From the NCBI GenBank assembly GCA_035512595.1, contig DATKDU010000140.1, positions 1 to 44,905 on the forward strand: a stretch of 44,905 nt of DNA, read 5' to 3'. Shown here one piece after another: positions 6,367 through 16,300 of the stretch; position 1 is the stretch's first letter, and each line of letters begins with the position of its first letter. This DNA is from DATKDU01 sp035512595 (lineage in GTDB: Bacteria > Planctomycetota > Planctomycetia > Pirellulales > Pirellulaceae). The notes below the pieces were generated by a model, which saw only the letters and a program-made list of their open reading frames with translations, had not been told where the DNA came from and ran no database searches. A program made the position numbers and the translations under genes.

Positions 6367-9120
6367 TTACAAACCGACCGGGGTCTTGGTCCGCCTCCGA
6401 CTGCCGCCGCGAGGTTTGGCGGCTGATTTGGCCGGCGCCCAAGCGGCGGCCGGCCGACGCCCCAACAGCAGGTTCAAGTCAATCCGCCGCAGGAACACAT
6501 CCAGCACCAAGAGCAGTGCCGCCGCCGTGACGAGCCACGGCCACAGCGGCGTCGGTCGCAGGGCCGTGCGTGTCTGCGGGGCAAAGACCTCGCCGGCGGC
6601 CATTTGGTACTTGCCGCCGGATGCCTCGGCAATGGACTTGAGCAGCGGTTCGTTGGTCGGTCGCAGTCGCAGCTCGTCGCTGTAGCCCACGCTCAACCCC
6701 CGCGACTGGCGATAAACGACCTGGCCATTTTGTTTCTGCGTCAGCTCCAGGTGATACGCGCCGCTCTTGTCCGTGCGGAAGCTGGCGGTGTAGCGACCGG
6801 GCGCAGTCTGCACCAGCGACACTTTCCGGCTGGCGAGCAGCGGGTCGATGAGCGTCATCTCCGTTTCGGCCTGATTGAGAAACCGGCCGGAGGGATCGAC
6901 GGAGTCGAGCGACACGGTGGCAATGCCGCCGCGGCTGGCGATCTCGACGGCGACCCCCTTGGCATCGCTCTTGCGCATCGTGTGGCGGGCGACCTGGGCC
7001 CAGAATTTTCCGTAGCCAGGCCAGGTCAACCACTCGGCAGCCCAGCGACTCTTGGCGTCGGACGTAAAGGCGACGGTCATTCCCAGGCCGTAGCGCCACC
7101 AGACGAGCAGTGGGTCTCCCTTTTCCGTAGCGAGAATTACTTCGCACGTCGGCTTGGGTCGCGTCATCACGTAACCGAGCAGAAACGGGGCGCTTTCCAG
7201 GTCGATCTCCTTGAGGGCCTGACTGGCCCGCACGACTTGCGGCACAAAGGGCTGCTCGTCGATGGCGCTCTTGCTGGCCGTGACCGTTTCCTTGGCAAAA
7301 ATCTGCGGCACATTGGCCGGATCGTCGGCAAAGTAGTAGCGCCCCTGGCCGGTCTTGGCGATTTCTTCGAGGAGTGCCGTGTCGCTGTCGGCCCCCATGG
7401 CCACGGTGCTGACGGTGATTCGGTCCTGAGCCATGGCCTGAGCCAGGCCGGCGAAATCCCCCGGCGAGGAGACGCCGTCGGTGAGGACGATGACGTGCTT
7501 GAGCTTGGCGACGGTGCTCTGGAGCATCTCGTACGCCTGCTCCAGGGCGGGATACATCGTCGTGCCGCCGCCGGACTCGATGCGGCTGATGTCGTCGCTG
7601 ATCCGCCCCTTGTTGCCGGCAGACTGCATTTCGCTCACGACGTACGTATCCCCGTCAAACGCAATCACGGCGACCTGATCCGTATTGGACAGCAGTTCGG
7701 CGGCAGAACGGGCGGCCGACTTGGCCATCTCGATCTTGTCGCCGTCCATCGAGCCGGATTTGTCGATCACCAGCGCCATCGCCAGGCTCGGTTTCTCCTT
7801 TTCTTTCTCGAAGTCGCTGCGCACCGGCAGGATCTCTTCCAGCACGGTTTTGTAGTACCCGCCGAGGCCGAACGACTGCTCGCCGCCGAGCATCATGAAG
7901 CCGCCCCCCAGCTCCTGCACGTAGGTGCGGGCCACCTCCATCTGCTTTTGCGACAGGTCCGTCGCCGGCACATTCGACAGCACGAGCAGCTCGTAGTTCT
8001 GCAGATCCGCGAGATTGTCCGGCATTCCCTGCGGCGGGCGGACATCGACCTGAATCTCCTCCTGTTCCAGCGCCATCACCAGCTCGCGAATGAGCTTCGG
8101 ATCGCTTTCCACGATCAGCACCCGCGGCTTGCCGGCCGCATACACGAGCCCGCTCTCGGCATTATTGTCCAGCAGCGTGTCTTCCTTTAGGCCGCTGACG
8201 CGCGCGGAAAAGCTGGCCAGCCGCTCGGTCTGGATCGACTGCTGAAAGCGGAAGCGGTTCTCCCCTTTCTTGATGGTCTTCCGTTCGCTGACGACCTGAT
8301 GATCGCCGCGGTAGACCTGGATCAAACCTTCGTCGTCGTGGTTGCTGTCGATCACGACCTCGACGTAAAACGGCTCCCCTTGCCGCACCTGGGCCGGCAG
8401 CCCGACGGAGGAGACTTGCGCTTCGGGATCCTTGCGCGTCGCCAGCGGGACGGTGGAAATCGGCATGCCCGCACGCAGGGCTGCCCGCAGCGCGTCCCCT
8501 TGCGTCTGATTGCCGTCGCTAAGCAGCACGACCTGCGGCACATATCCCGGCGGCAAGGAAGCGACTGCCGCTTCGAGTGCGGCCTCGAGGTTGGTCCCGG
8601 GCGGACTCGCGGCCCCCGGCTCCTGACCCCTGACCCCTGACTCCTTCTTCGTCACTTCTTTCGTCGGCAATTCCGGCTGCGCGGCGAAGGGGATGAGATG
8701 AAACGGCTTGTTGCCGACTTCTTTCAGCGCGGCCGTCAAGAATTCATCGGCACCCTTTCGTCCCTCATCGCCGACGCTGACGCTCTGGTCCACGACGAAC
8801 ACGACGAACGGCTCGTGGGTCGGGTGCAGCCAGGTCAGTCCGGCCAGCGCCAGCACCAAGAGCAGCACGATCAGCGAGCGAATCCCGAGCGACCAGCCAC
8901 GCTGCCAGCGCGGCAGATCGACGAGGCTCTTGTAGAAGTACCACGCCAAGAGCGGCAGCACGGCCAGGCCGAGCAGGCGAAGGGGATGCGTCAGTTCGAA
9001 GGAGTAGCCTGTCATGTCGTTCGGGGGATAAAGCCCGGCAAGCCAAAGCAATTGCGTGGCGACTGCGCCCAGAATACCTATTGCGACGATTCCTAACCAA
9101 TGCTTGGTACGGCTGGTCAT
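6367..9120 (-). CDS. Large membrane protein with two VWA domains and a GATase-like domain
   Basis: The protein has 917 residues. Membrane segments lie near residues 8-30, 45-63 and 80-97. A first VWA-like domain has DQSVS at 111-115 in place of the canonical MIDAS. A Rossmann/class-I glutamine-amidotransferase-like segment lies near 332-425 (PRVLIVESD to GGEQSFGLGGYY) without an obvious catalytic Cys-His-Glu set. A full VWA domain follows with MIDAS DKSGS at 453-457 and SDDISRIESGGGTTMYPALE downstream. A C-terminal membrane segment lies near 865-885. VWA proteins of this sort work with MoxR ATPases in envelope complexes. Its ATG follows the upstream VWA gene's stop by only 7 bp and its ribosome site GAGGGG overlaps that stop, so translation is probably coupled. 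A heptamer-repeat insertion lies near residues 156-175. Confidence 0.85.
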   Translation of the reverse strand: MTSRTKHWLGIVAIGILGAVATQLLWLAGLYPPNDMTGYSFELTHPLRLLGLAVLPLLAWYFYKSLVDLPRWQRGWSLGIRSLIVLLLVLALAGLTWLHPTHEPFVVFVVDQSVSVGDEGRKGADEFLTAALKEVGNKPFHLIPFAAQPELPTKEVTKKESGVRGQEPGAASPPGTNLEAALEAAVASLPPGYVPQVVLLSDGNQTQGDALRAALRAGMPISTVPLATRKDPEAQVSSVGLPAQVRQGEPFYVEVVIDSNHDDEGLIQVYRGDHQVVSERKTIKKGENRFRFQQSIQTERLASFSARVSGLKEDTLLDNNAESGLVYAAGKPRVLIVESDPKLIRELVMALEQEEIQVDVRPPQGMPDNLADLQNYELLVLSNVPATDLSQKQMEVARTYVQELGGGFMMLGGEQSFGLGGYYKTVLEEILPVRSDFEKEKEKPSLAMALVIDKSGSMDGDKIEMAKSAARSAAELLSNTDQVAVIAFDGDTYVVSEMQSAGNKGRISDDISRIESGGGTTMYPALEQAYEMLQSTVAKLKHVIVLTDGVSSPGDFAGLAQAMAQDRITVSTVAMGADSDTALLEEIAKTGQGRYYFADDPANVPQIFAKETVTASKSAIDEQPFVPQVVRASQALKEIDLESAPFLLGYVMTRPKPTCEVILATEKGDPLLVWWRYGLGMTVAFTSDAKSRWAAEWLTWPGYGKFWAQVARHTMRKSDAKGVAVEIASRGGIATVSLDSVDPSGRFLNQAETEMTLIDPLLASRKVSLVQTAPGRYTASFRTDKSGAYHLELTQKQNGQVVYRQSRGLSVGYSDELRLRPTNEPLLKSIAEASGGKYQMAAGEVFAPQTRTALRPTPLWPWLVTAAALLLVLDVFLRRIDLNLLLGRRPAAAWAPAKSAAKPRGGSRRRTKTPVGL
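8622..8644. repeat. Three tandem heptamers (CCTGACC type) inside a coding sequence
   Basis: On the plus strand CCTGACC, CCTGACC and CCTGACT follow one another from 8622 to 8642. On the coding strand this reads GGTCAGG words and encodes ESGVRGQEPG, a hydrophilic piece in the linker after the first VWA domain of the 917-residue protein. Its composition differs from the surrounding helix-forming sequence. The period of seven, which is not a multiple of three, is typical of interspersed short tandem repeats rather than of a protein-level repeat. Confidence 0.7.
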
Positions 9121-9127
9121 GAGCCCC

Positions 9128-10999
9128 TCACGCGATCCAGCGCCGCTGGTACAGGAACCATTCCCCGCCGGCGACGACCCACGCCAATCCGACCAGATAA
9201 AACCAGATCGGCCGGACGAACCAACTCGTCGCCGCGATCTCGGCGGTCTTGCTTTGACTCAAGGCTTCGGGCACCCGCAGGTCGCTTTCGGCCCGGCTGG
9301 CCAGGTTGCACGCCAACTCCACGAGCGGAGGTTGTTCCGCGTTTTTCACTTCGTGTTCTGATGTCTCACGCGCAGCCACGACCGACCAAATGCCGACTTC
9401 GTCGAGCGGTCCAATCGAGGCTTTTGCGGCGGCGGGCAATTGCCGCTCCTTTCCTCCCGGCGCACGCAGCACCAATCTGGCGGTTTTTGCGAGCTGCGGA
9501 AGCTCGATTTCACTCACCGATCCCGTGGCCAGCGATTCCCGCAGCTCCGCGGCCTGACCGGCGAACCACGCCAGCGAATTGGTCACCATGATGGGAAATG
9601 CCGTGCGGAAGGTCAGGTCCCCCTCGTCGAGATTGACGGTCAGGACGAGCGCCTTGCGGCCGTCCTGCTCCAAGGCGAAATAGAGCGGGTCGCCGCTAAC
9701 GGCGCCGACGAGCACTTGCGCCCCTTCCGTCGGAACGAGCTTGCGCGCCTCAGGCAGAAGCACGTTGTCCAGCCGCACGTGCCGCATGAGGGGCGAATCG
9801 GCATCCTGCTTCGTCACGATCGGGTTCTCGAGCTTCTCTCCCAGTTGCCAGCGATCGCACCCCGAGGCAGGATCCACCACGAGCAACCTGGCTGCCGGCA
9901 GCCTCTGGGGAACTTGCCGGTGCAAGACATAAACGGCTGCCGGGTCGAATTTCGCCGGCAGCTCTTTGACCACCGTTAGCTCGACGAGCGGATTGGCCTC
10001 GAGGGCCTTTTGCAGGAACAAATTGCCGGCGGTGACGAGCACCACCTTCTGCATTTGGCGATGGGGAAGGATCGCCTGAGCCTCATTGTCCTCCGCCAGC
10101 GCGTCGCTGGAGTTGAGCCGCGCGATCAGCCGGCCCCCTTCGGGCGACGTCTTTTCCAGCGTCTGGCTCCAGATTTGTCCGGCGGTCAACTTGAGCGGGA
10201 TCACATCCACCGGCCGATCCGTCAGATCGATATCGAGCCGGCATTCGGCCGGCTGGTCCGAAAAGTTGGCGACTTCCACGAGAATCTCGTATCCCACCGG
10301 ATCGACCAGGCTGCGCCGCACCTGGAAATTCGTAATGCCGACGTTGGCCGTCTTGGCGTTGCCAAAGGTCTGCAACTTGACCTGCGGATCGCTGGCGAGC
10401 TTCCCGCTCTGTTCGAAGCCGCCGTCGGAGAGGACGACGATCTGGCCGCGCGGCACATCGGCGAGCAGGCGGCGGGCCAGCTCGACCCCCTCGGCGATTT
10501 TGGTCGGACCGTCGGTCCGGGGCACCGCGTCGATTGCCGATATCAGCGTCCGTTCGTGTCCCGTCAAGCCGCACATCACCTGCGGCTGCGACCCGGCGGC
10601 AATCACCGCCATCTCGTCCCGAAAGCGAAGCCGGCTGACGATTTGCCGCGCAGCGCTCTTGGCCGCTTCCAGCCGGCTCGGCGCCACGTCGGTCGCGTTC
10701 ATGCTGGCCGAGCTGTCGATCACCAGGATCACCCGCTTCTTTTGCAGGATTTCCCAGGAGAAGTAGGGCTCCGCCAGCGCTAGCACGAGCAGCAGCAGCC
10801 ACACAATCTGCACCAGCAGCGACAGCCAATGCCGCAGTTGCTGCCAGAGGGAGCGGGGCCGTTTGTCGTCAAAAATCTGCCGCCAGAAGATTGTGGTCGA
10901 GACCGGCACCTGGCGCATACGGATCTTCAGGATGTAGAAGATCACGAGGGGGACCGTCAGTGCGGCCCAGGCCAGGGCGAAGGGGGCGGCTAAGCTCAT
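9128..10999 (-). CDS. BatA-like protein with N-terminal membrane domain and VWA domain
   Basis: The 623-residue protein opens with the Bat/aerotolerance-type N-terminus: a membrane segment at about residues 5-25, a basic loop with PVSTTIFWRQIFDDKRPRS, and a second membrane segment near 58-78. A VWA domain follows with a good MIDAS, DSSAS at 95-99, and VVLSDGGFEQ further on. The middle and C-terminal part is beta-rich and a last membrane segment lies near 600-615. Family knowledge: Bat proteins form envelope-associated complexes with MoxR ATPases. AGGGAG lies 8 nt upstream of the ATG at 10999. The stop leads directly into the next gene of the operon. The gap to the upstream DUF58 gene holds a long palindrome, which may let the two halves of the operon be transcribed at different levels. 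Confidence 0.87.
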   Translation of the reverse strand: MSLAAPFALAWAALTVPLVIFYILKIRMRQVPVSTTIFWRQIFDDKRPRSLWQQLRHWLSLLVQIVWLLLLVLALAEPYFSWEILQKKRVILVIDSSASMNATDVAPSRLEAAKSAARQIVSRLRFRDEMAVIAAGSQPQVMCGLTGHERTLISAIDAVPRTDGPTKIAEGVELARRLLADVPRGQIVVLSDGGFEQSGKLASDPQVKLQTFGNAKTANVGITNFQVRRSLVDPVGYEILVEVANFSDQPAECRLDIDLTDRPVDVIPLKLTAGQIWSQTLEKTSPEGGRLIARLNSSDALAEDNEAQAILPHRQMQKVVLVTAGNLFLQKALEANPLVELTVVKELPAKFDPAAVYVLHRQVPQRLPAARLLVVDPASGCDRWQLGEKLENPIVTKQDADSPLMRHVRLDNVLLPEARKLVPTEGAQVLVGAVSGDPLYFALEQDGRKALVLTVNLDEGDLTFRTAFPIMVTNSLAWFAGQAAELRESLATGSVSEIELPQLAKTARLVLRAPGGKERQLPAAAKASIGPLDEVGIWSVVAARETSEHEVKNAEQPPLVELACNLASRAESDLRVPEALSQSKTAEIAATSWFVRPIWFYLVGLAWVVAGGEWFLYQRRWIA

Positions 11000-11029
11000 G
11001 AATGCGACTCCCTAGCCATAGCGGGCCGC

Positions 11030-11105
11030 AAATGACCAATGACCAAGTCCCAATGACCAATGCATTGGCCATCATTGGTCATTGGGGCTTGGTCATTGGT
11101 CATTT
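11030..11105. repeat. 33-bp inverted repeat built from AATGACCA words
   Basis: The left arm 11030-11062 and right arm 11073-11105 are inverted copies with one mismatch, around a 10-base loop CATTGGCCAT. Each arm carries AATGACCA two to three times in direct orientation. It sits inside the MoxR/VWA operon, between the DUF58 stop at 11138 and the BatA-like start at 10999. RNA crossing it would form a very strong hairpin, so it could reduce transcription of, or cap transcripts of, the downstream genes. No U-tract follows. Translation gives the junk-like peptide SLVIG-WSLVI on both strands. Confidence 0.9.
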
Positions 11106-11137
11106 TCCCGTCCTGTCCGCTCTTGGAGTTGATGGCG

Positions 11138-12016
11138 CTACCCGACCGCTCCTGCCGCCCGCATCATCCGCAATACCAGGTCGTCAAACGCCACGCGGCT
11201 CGTGGACTGCGTGCAGCCCAGTCCGTAGTTGCAGCAGTAGCTGGCGACGGACTGCTGATGCTCGGCAAAGAGCCGCTTATAGGCTTTCAAGTTCCCTTCC
11301 GTCACCGTCACCTTCCGAGTCGATTCGTTTTCGATGTCCAGCAGCTCCACGTCCCCCAGCACGTCGGGATCGGCTTCGGCCGGATCGTGGAGCTGGATGA
11401 CGTGCGGCTCATAGCGGCGATGACGCAGTTGCGACAGTCCCTGGTCGTAGCCTGCGGGGGCGAACAGGTCGCTGACCACGACGGCCAGCCCCAGCCGCTG
11501 CCTGCGGCGGGCAAATTCCCTCACGCATCCCGCCAGATCGGTGTCAGTCCCCTGCGGCTCGAGGTTTTCCAGGAAGTCGAGCAGCGGCAGGATCCGCGCC
11601 TTGCCGCGCGTCAGCGGGAATTCGTCCACGATCCGATCCGCAAACGCGACGACGTTGATCCGGTCGAGGTCGGCCAGCGCGATGTACGCCAGGGCCGCCG
11701 TCACCTGCCGGGCCAGATCGAACTTCGGCGGCGTGCCATAGGCCATGCTCCGCGAGCAATCGAGCAGGAAGTAAACGTGCAGGTCCTCTTCCTCCTGGAA
11801 CCGCTTGAGGAGCAGCTCCCCATGCCGGGCGTAGATGTTCCAGTCGAGGTACCGCAAGTCGTCGCCGGCCGTGTACTCCCGGTGATCGGCGAACTCAATG
11901 CCGCTGCCGAACTGCATCGTCCGCCGCTGCGCGAGGAGCGAGCCGCGGAACACCCGCCGCGAGACGATCGACAGGTACTCGAGCTTCTTCAGGAAGTCGG
12001 AGTCGAACAGCGGCAT
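11138..12016 (-). CDS. DUF58 domain protein
   Basis: The 292-residue protein carries the DUF58 signature near residues 38-73: GSGIEFADHREYTAGDDLRY, then LDWNIYARHGELLLKRF. A VWA-like segment has DCSRSM at 86-91 and, later, VVSDLFAP. There is no signal peptide or membrane segment, so it is cytoplasmic. DUF58 proteins are nearly always encoded with MoxR AAA+ ATPases and are thought to be adaptors or substrates in complex maturation. The gene begins 24 nt after the MoxR stop, and a GCGGA ribosome-site-like stretch lies close to the ATG. The family length of about 290-300 agrees with this start. Confidence 0.92.
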   Translation of the reverse strand: MPLFDSDFLKKLEYLSIVSRRVFRGSLLAQRRTMQFGSGIEFADHREYTAGDDLRYLDWNIYARHGELLLKRFQEEEDLHVYFLLDCSRSMAYGTPPKFDLARQVTAALAYIALADLDRINVVAFADRIVDEFPLTRGKARILPLLDFLENLEPQGTDTDLAGCVREFARRRQRLGLAVVVSDLFAPAGYDQGLSQLRHRRYEPHVIQLHDPAEADPDVLGDVELLDIENESTRKVTVTEGNLKAYKRLFAEHQQSVASYCCNYGLGCTQSTSRVAFDDLVLRMMRAAGAVG

Positions 12017-12040
12017 TTTTTCCGCCCGCAGAAAGAGAAA

Positions 12041-13057
12041 TCAGGCCGCCAAGGTGGCTGGCTTCACCGATTGCAGGATCTGCGCGACAACGTCGTCGGT
12101 CGAAACCCCCTCGGCCTGCCCTTCGAAATTGAGGATCAGCCGATGCCGTAGGACGGCGGGAGCGACGGCCTTCAAGTCCTCGCGGGCGACGTGGTAGCGA
12201 TGGTCGAGGATGGCCTTGATCTTCGCCCCGAGGATCAGGGCCTGCGCGCCGCGGGGGCTGCTGCCGTAGCGGACGTATTGTTTGGCGATCGGCGCCGCCA
12301 GCTCGTGCTCGGGATGCGTGGCCATCACCAAGGCAATGCCATACCGCCGCACTTCACCGGCAATCGGAATCTCGCGGACGAGTTGTGACATCTCCAGGAT
12401 CCGCTGGCCGGTGAGGATCGGCTGAGCCTGCGGTTTGAGCTTTTCCGTGGTGCGGTCGAGGATCGTTTCCATCTCGCCTGACTTCGGAAACTTGACCAGC
12501 AGTTTGGCGAAAAAGCGGTCGAGCTGGGCTTCGGGGAGCGGATAGGTCCCTTCCATCTCCAGCGGGTTCTGCGTGGCAAGCACGAAGAACGGCTCAGTCA
12601 AGCGGTGGGTCTGGCCGGCGACGGTTACCGAGTGCTCCTGCATCGCCTCCAGCAGGGCCGACTGCGTCTTGGGAGTGGCCCGGTTGATCTCGTCGGCCAG
12701 GATGATGTTGCCGAAGATCGGTCCCGGCTGAAACTCGAAACGCTTGCCTCCCTCGGGCGTTTCCAGAACGACGTTCGTGCCAATGAGATCGGCCGGCATC
12801 AAATCGGGAGTGAATTGAATTCGCTGGAATTTGAGGTGCAGTGCGTCGGCCAGCGTTCGCACCAGCAGCGTCTTGCCCAGCCCCGGCACTCCTTCCAGCA
12901 GCACGTGGCCGCCGGCAATCAGCGCCGTAAGCGTATCGTCCAGGATGTCGATCTGGCCGACAATCACTTTGCCGACTTCATCACGGAGCAAGAGGAAATC
13001 TTCGCGAAACCGATCGAGTTGTTCTTTGAGCTGCGCAGGCGCAACAGGCTCTGACAT
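12041..13057 (-). CDS. MoxR-family AAA+ ATPase, first gene of the operon
   Basis: From the ATG at 13057 the product has 338 residues, the usual MoxR length. It begins MSEPVAPAQLKEQLDRFRED, with the typical VGKVIVGQ lead-in to the ATPase. The Walker A motif is GVPGLGKTLL, Walker B is NIILADEINRATPKTQSALL, and 'LATQNPLEMEGTYPLPEAQL' with 'DRFF' matches the MoxR sensor region. MoxR ATPases act in the cytoplasm as chaperones that remodel or activate partner complexes, commonly with VWA and DUF58 proteins as encoded next here. The frame is open for another 164 codons upstream, but that extension has no family similarity and would run towards the divergent gene. It shares a 273-bp control region with the giant TPR gene. 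Confidence 0.93.
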   Translation of the reverse strand: MSEPVAPAQLKEQLDRFREDFLLLRDEVGKVIVGQIDILDDTLTALIAGGHVLLEGVPGLGKTLLVRTLADALHLKFQRIQFTPDLMPADLIGTNVVLETPEGGKRFEFQPGPIFGNIILADEINRATPKTQSALLEAMQEHSVTVAGQTHRLTEPFFVLATQNPLEMEGTYPLPEAQLDRFFAKLLVKFPKSGEMETILDRTTEKLKPQAQPILTGQRILEMSQLVREIPIAGEVRRYGIALVMATHPEHELAAPIAKQYVRYGSSPRGAQALILGAKIKAILDHRYHVAREDLKAVAPAVLRHRLILNFEGQAEGVSTDDVVAQILQSVKPATLAA

Positions 13058-13330
13058 GGGTGATATCCGTGAATGCGGCAAGACAAGCGGCCGAACGCTT
13101 CCCTGGACACCCATACGGTAGCAAGCTCGCCGGAGGATTGCTACGAGCGCAGCGATTTTCGGCCTGTCGTTCGCCAGATAGGGAGTAAAGTCAAGACAAA
13201 TCCACCTTTTTCTCGCGGCCGTTGACCTGCTTGCACTTTGTTGACTCTCGCCAGCGGCTTGGCCAGAATCAGTGAACTCGTCTCGGCCAGGAGTCTTTCG
13301 CCAGCGCGCCACCGGCGCCAGGAGCGCACC
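13058..13330. promoter_or_regulatory. Shared control region of the MoxR operon and the giant TPR gene
   Basis: This 273-bp gap separates the divergent starts at 13057 (-) and 13331 (+). On the plus side AGGAG lies 7 nt before the ATG at 13331. TTGAC words occur on both strands (for example TTGACTTTACTCC on the minus strand near 13190), but neither is followed at 16-18 nt by a convincing -10 box, so no promoter is assigned. The placement suggests the operon and the giant gene are regulated from common DNA. Confidence 0.35.
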
Positions 13331-16300
13331 ATGCGTCGTATTCTCACGCAGGCCAGGCAGCTTGTCAGCCTCGTTGCCGTCATCGCTGTCCTTTTTGTGA
13401 CGGTCCAGCGTTCGGTTCTGGCTCAGAACCCGGCGGCCGACGTCGATGACGAGGTGGCCCGGCAGCAGAAAATCGTCGAACGGTTCGTGACCGTGCTGGA
13501 AAAGAATCCGCGCCGCGGCACCGCCCTCGATAGGATCTACGGCTTTCACGTCGAAGGGGGAACGCTGGATGCTCTCGTCGAGCGCTATCGCCAGCGGGTT
13601 AAGGAGAACGCGGCCGACGGCGCCGCCTGGATGATCTTGGGCCTGGTCGAATCACAGCGGGGACGCGATGCGGCCGCGGCAGAAGCGTTCGCCAAGGCGA
13701 CCGAGGCACTGCCGCAGGACGCTCAGGCGCCGTATTACTGGGCCCAATCGCTGGTGCTGGTCGGTCAACCCGATAAGGCCGTAGAAGCGTTCGAACTGGC
13801 GATCAGCCGCAAGCCGCCGCAAAACGACCTTTTGCCGATCTTCCAAGCGCTGGGGCGGGTCCATCAACGGGCCCAGCGCACGGACAAGGCGCTCGAGGTC
13901 TGGACCCGGCTGGAAATGCTCTTTCCGGGGGATGCCGGCGTCCAGGAACAGATTGCCGCCACGCTGGCCGAAGAGGGACAAGCCGACCAGGCATTGCCGC
14001 GGTACGAAGCCCTCGCCAAGCTCGTCAAGGACGACTATCGCCGCACGGTATTTCTCGTCGAGGCGGCCGAGCTGAAGGTCAAACTGAAGCGCTCGGCCGA
14101 AGGGATCGCCGACCTGGAAAAACTTTTAGCCACGCTGAACCCGGCGAGTTGGCTGTTCCGCGATGTGCGGCGGCGAATCGAGCAGGTCTTTTTGCGGACC
14201 GACGATCAGGACGGGCTGGCGAAATACTATGAGGCTTGGGTCGGCAGGAATCCCGAAGACGTGGATGCCATGGCGCGGCTGGCGCGAATCCTCGCGCGGC
14301 AGGCGCGCGTCCCCGAAGCGCAGCAGTGGCTCGACAAGGCGCTGAAGCTCGCCCCGTCCCGCAAGGAGCTTCGCCTGGCGTTCATCCAGCAACTGGTGGA
14401 CGATCAGCGGTATGCCGACGCGATCGGGCAATTCGAATTGCTCGACCAAAGCGAGCCGAACAACCCCGATTTCCTCCGCGAATGGGGCAAGCTGATCCTC
14501 CGCGACACGTCGCGCCCCAAGGACGATCGGCTCAAGGCGGCCGAAGCGATCTGGCAGCGGCTCGTCGCGGCCCGGCCGAAGGACCCGCTTATCGCCACGC
14601 AGGTGGCCGACCTGTTGCGACATGCCGAAGCGAGTGAGGCGGCATTGGCCCTCTATCAAAAGGCAGTCGAGCTCGCGCCGACCGAGCCGCAGTATCGCGA
14701 GTACCTCGGCGAGTTCTACCACCAGCTCAAGCGGCCGGATGATGCCCTGGCCACCTGGCGGCAGATCGCCAGCGGCAAGAACCGCACGGCAGCGAATCTG
14801 GCGCGGCTGGCGGAAGTGCTGGCGTCCTTTGGATATGTGGAGCAATCGCTCCCGGAGATCAAAGCGGCCGTCGAGCTCGACCCGAAGGATTTTGGCCTGG
14901 CGCTGAAGGGGGCAGCGCTCCACGCCCAAGGCGAAAAGTATCCAGAGGCACTGGCGTATCTCGCCAAGGCGGAATCGCTGGCGCAAAACGAAGAGGAGCG
15001 CGAGGCAACCTTGCAGGAGCAGATCAAGGTCTACCAGCTCGAAGGCACGCTCGAGAAACGCACGGCCGATCTGGCCGCGGCCGTCGCCACAGGGGAGCCG
15101 TCGTTTGAGCAGCTCTACCTCCTGGCCCGCTACCAGCAGACGCAGCGGCAAACGACGGAAGCGACGCAGTCGATCGCGGCAGCCCTCAAGCGCGAGCCCC
15201 TATCGATTCCCGCGCTGGCGGCAGCGGCCCGCATCCACGAAGAGGCCGGCGAGCTTCAGGCGGCCGCCGACCTCAACCGCAAGCTGGCCACGATCGACCG
15301 CCGGGCCCGCGGCGATTACCTGCGGCGGATCGCGCAGCTCGAATCCCAGCTCGGGCGCATCGAGCAGGCGATTCAAGCAGGGCGCGATCTGGTCGCTTCG
15401 GCCCCCGGCAATACGGAACACTATGACTTCCTGGCTGATCTCTGTTTCCGACTGGGCGAGCAAGAAGAGGGACTTCAGGCGCTCCGCCGCGCCATGCGGA
15501 TCAACCCCAGCGATCCCAAGACGTCGATGACGCTGGCAGATGCGCTCGCCGGGCAGTTCCGCACCGACGAAGCGATCGAGCTGTACTGGAACGCGTGGGA
15601 GAAGACGAGCGACCTGGAAGGGCGGCTGGCCATCGTTTCCAAGCTCGCCGAGTTCTACCTGCAAACGAACCATTTCGATCGGCTGCTGGAGCGGCTGACG
15701 CGGCTGCGTCAGGATTCCGACGACAAGCGCGAAGCGACCATCTGCCTGGCTCAGGCGTTCCATGCGGCCGGCGACTTTGGCATGGCGCGGCAGGAGCTCG
15801 AGAGCCTGCTGAACGAGAATACGCGCGATACGCAATTGCTGCAGCAGCTTTCCAAGCTCGCCGAGACCGAAGGGGACCTGCCGGCTGCCGTGAAATACCA
15901 GGAGCAGCTCGTGCAGCTTGCTCCCGGACCGGAGACGGAGTATCGCCTGGCGACGCTGCTCTCGGCCAATGGCCAGGAACAGGAAAGTGCCTCCATCCTC
16001 ATTCGCCTCACGACCCGCGAAGAAGACCCCGAAAAGCTGCTGCGCAACCTGGATTCGCTGCTCACCTCCGGACAGTACGAGACGGCACTCCTCATCACGG
16101 AGGCCAAGCTCCGCGAAGCGCCCGACAACTGGGAGCTGCTCTATCGCGAGGGTCTGGCGTTGACCAAACAGAACAGGAATGAAGAGGCCGCCAGCCGTTT
16201 CGGCGCGATTCTCGCCCTTTCCCTCGACGACGACGCGCCGGGCATTGCCGAGAAGAACCGCCGCGCCAAAGCGGCCAAGAGCACGATGAGTTCGGCGGCC

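Noticed and set aside
6604..8190. 528-codon plus-strand frame opposite the double-VWA gene
   Set aside because: Long only because of high GC; the VWA protein on the minus strand has clear MIDAS motifs.
11060..12151. 363-codon plus-strand frame across the palindrome and the DUF58 gene
   Set aside because: It begins in the inverted repeat and is antisense to a clear DUF58 protein; no family similarity.
13058..13549. N-terminal extension of the MoxR frame
   Set aside because: It has no family similarity, overlaps the start of the divergent giant gene and exceeds normal MoxR length.
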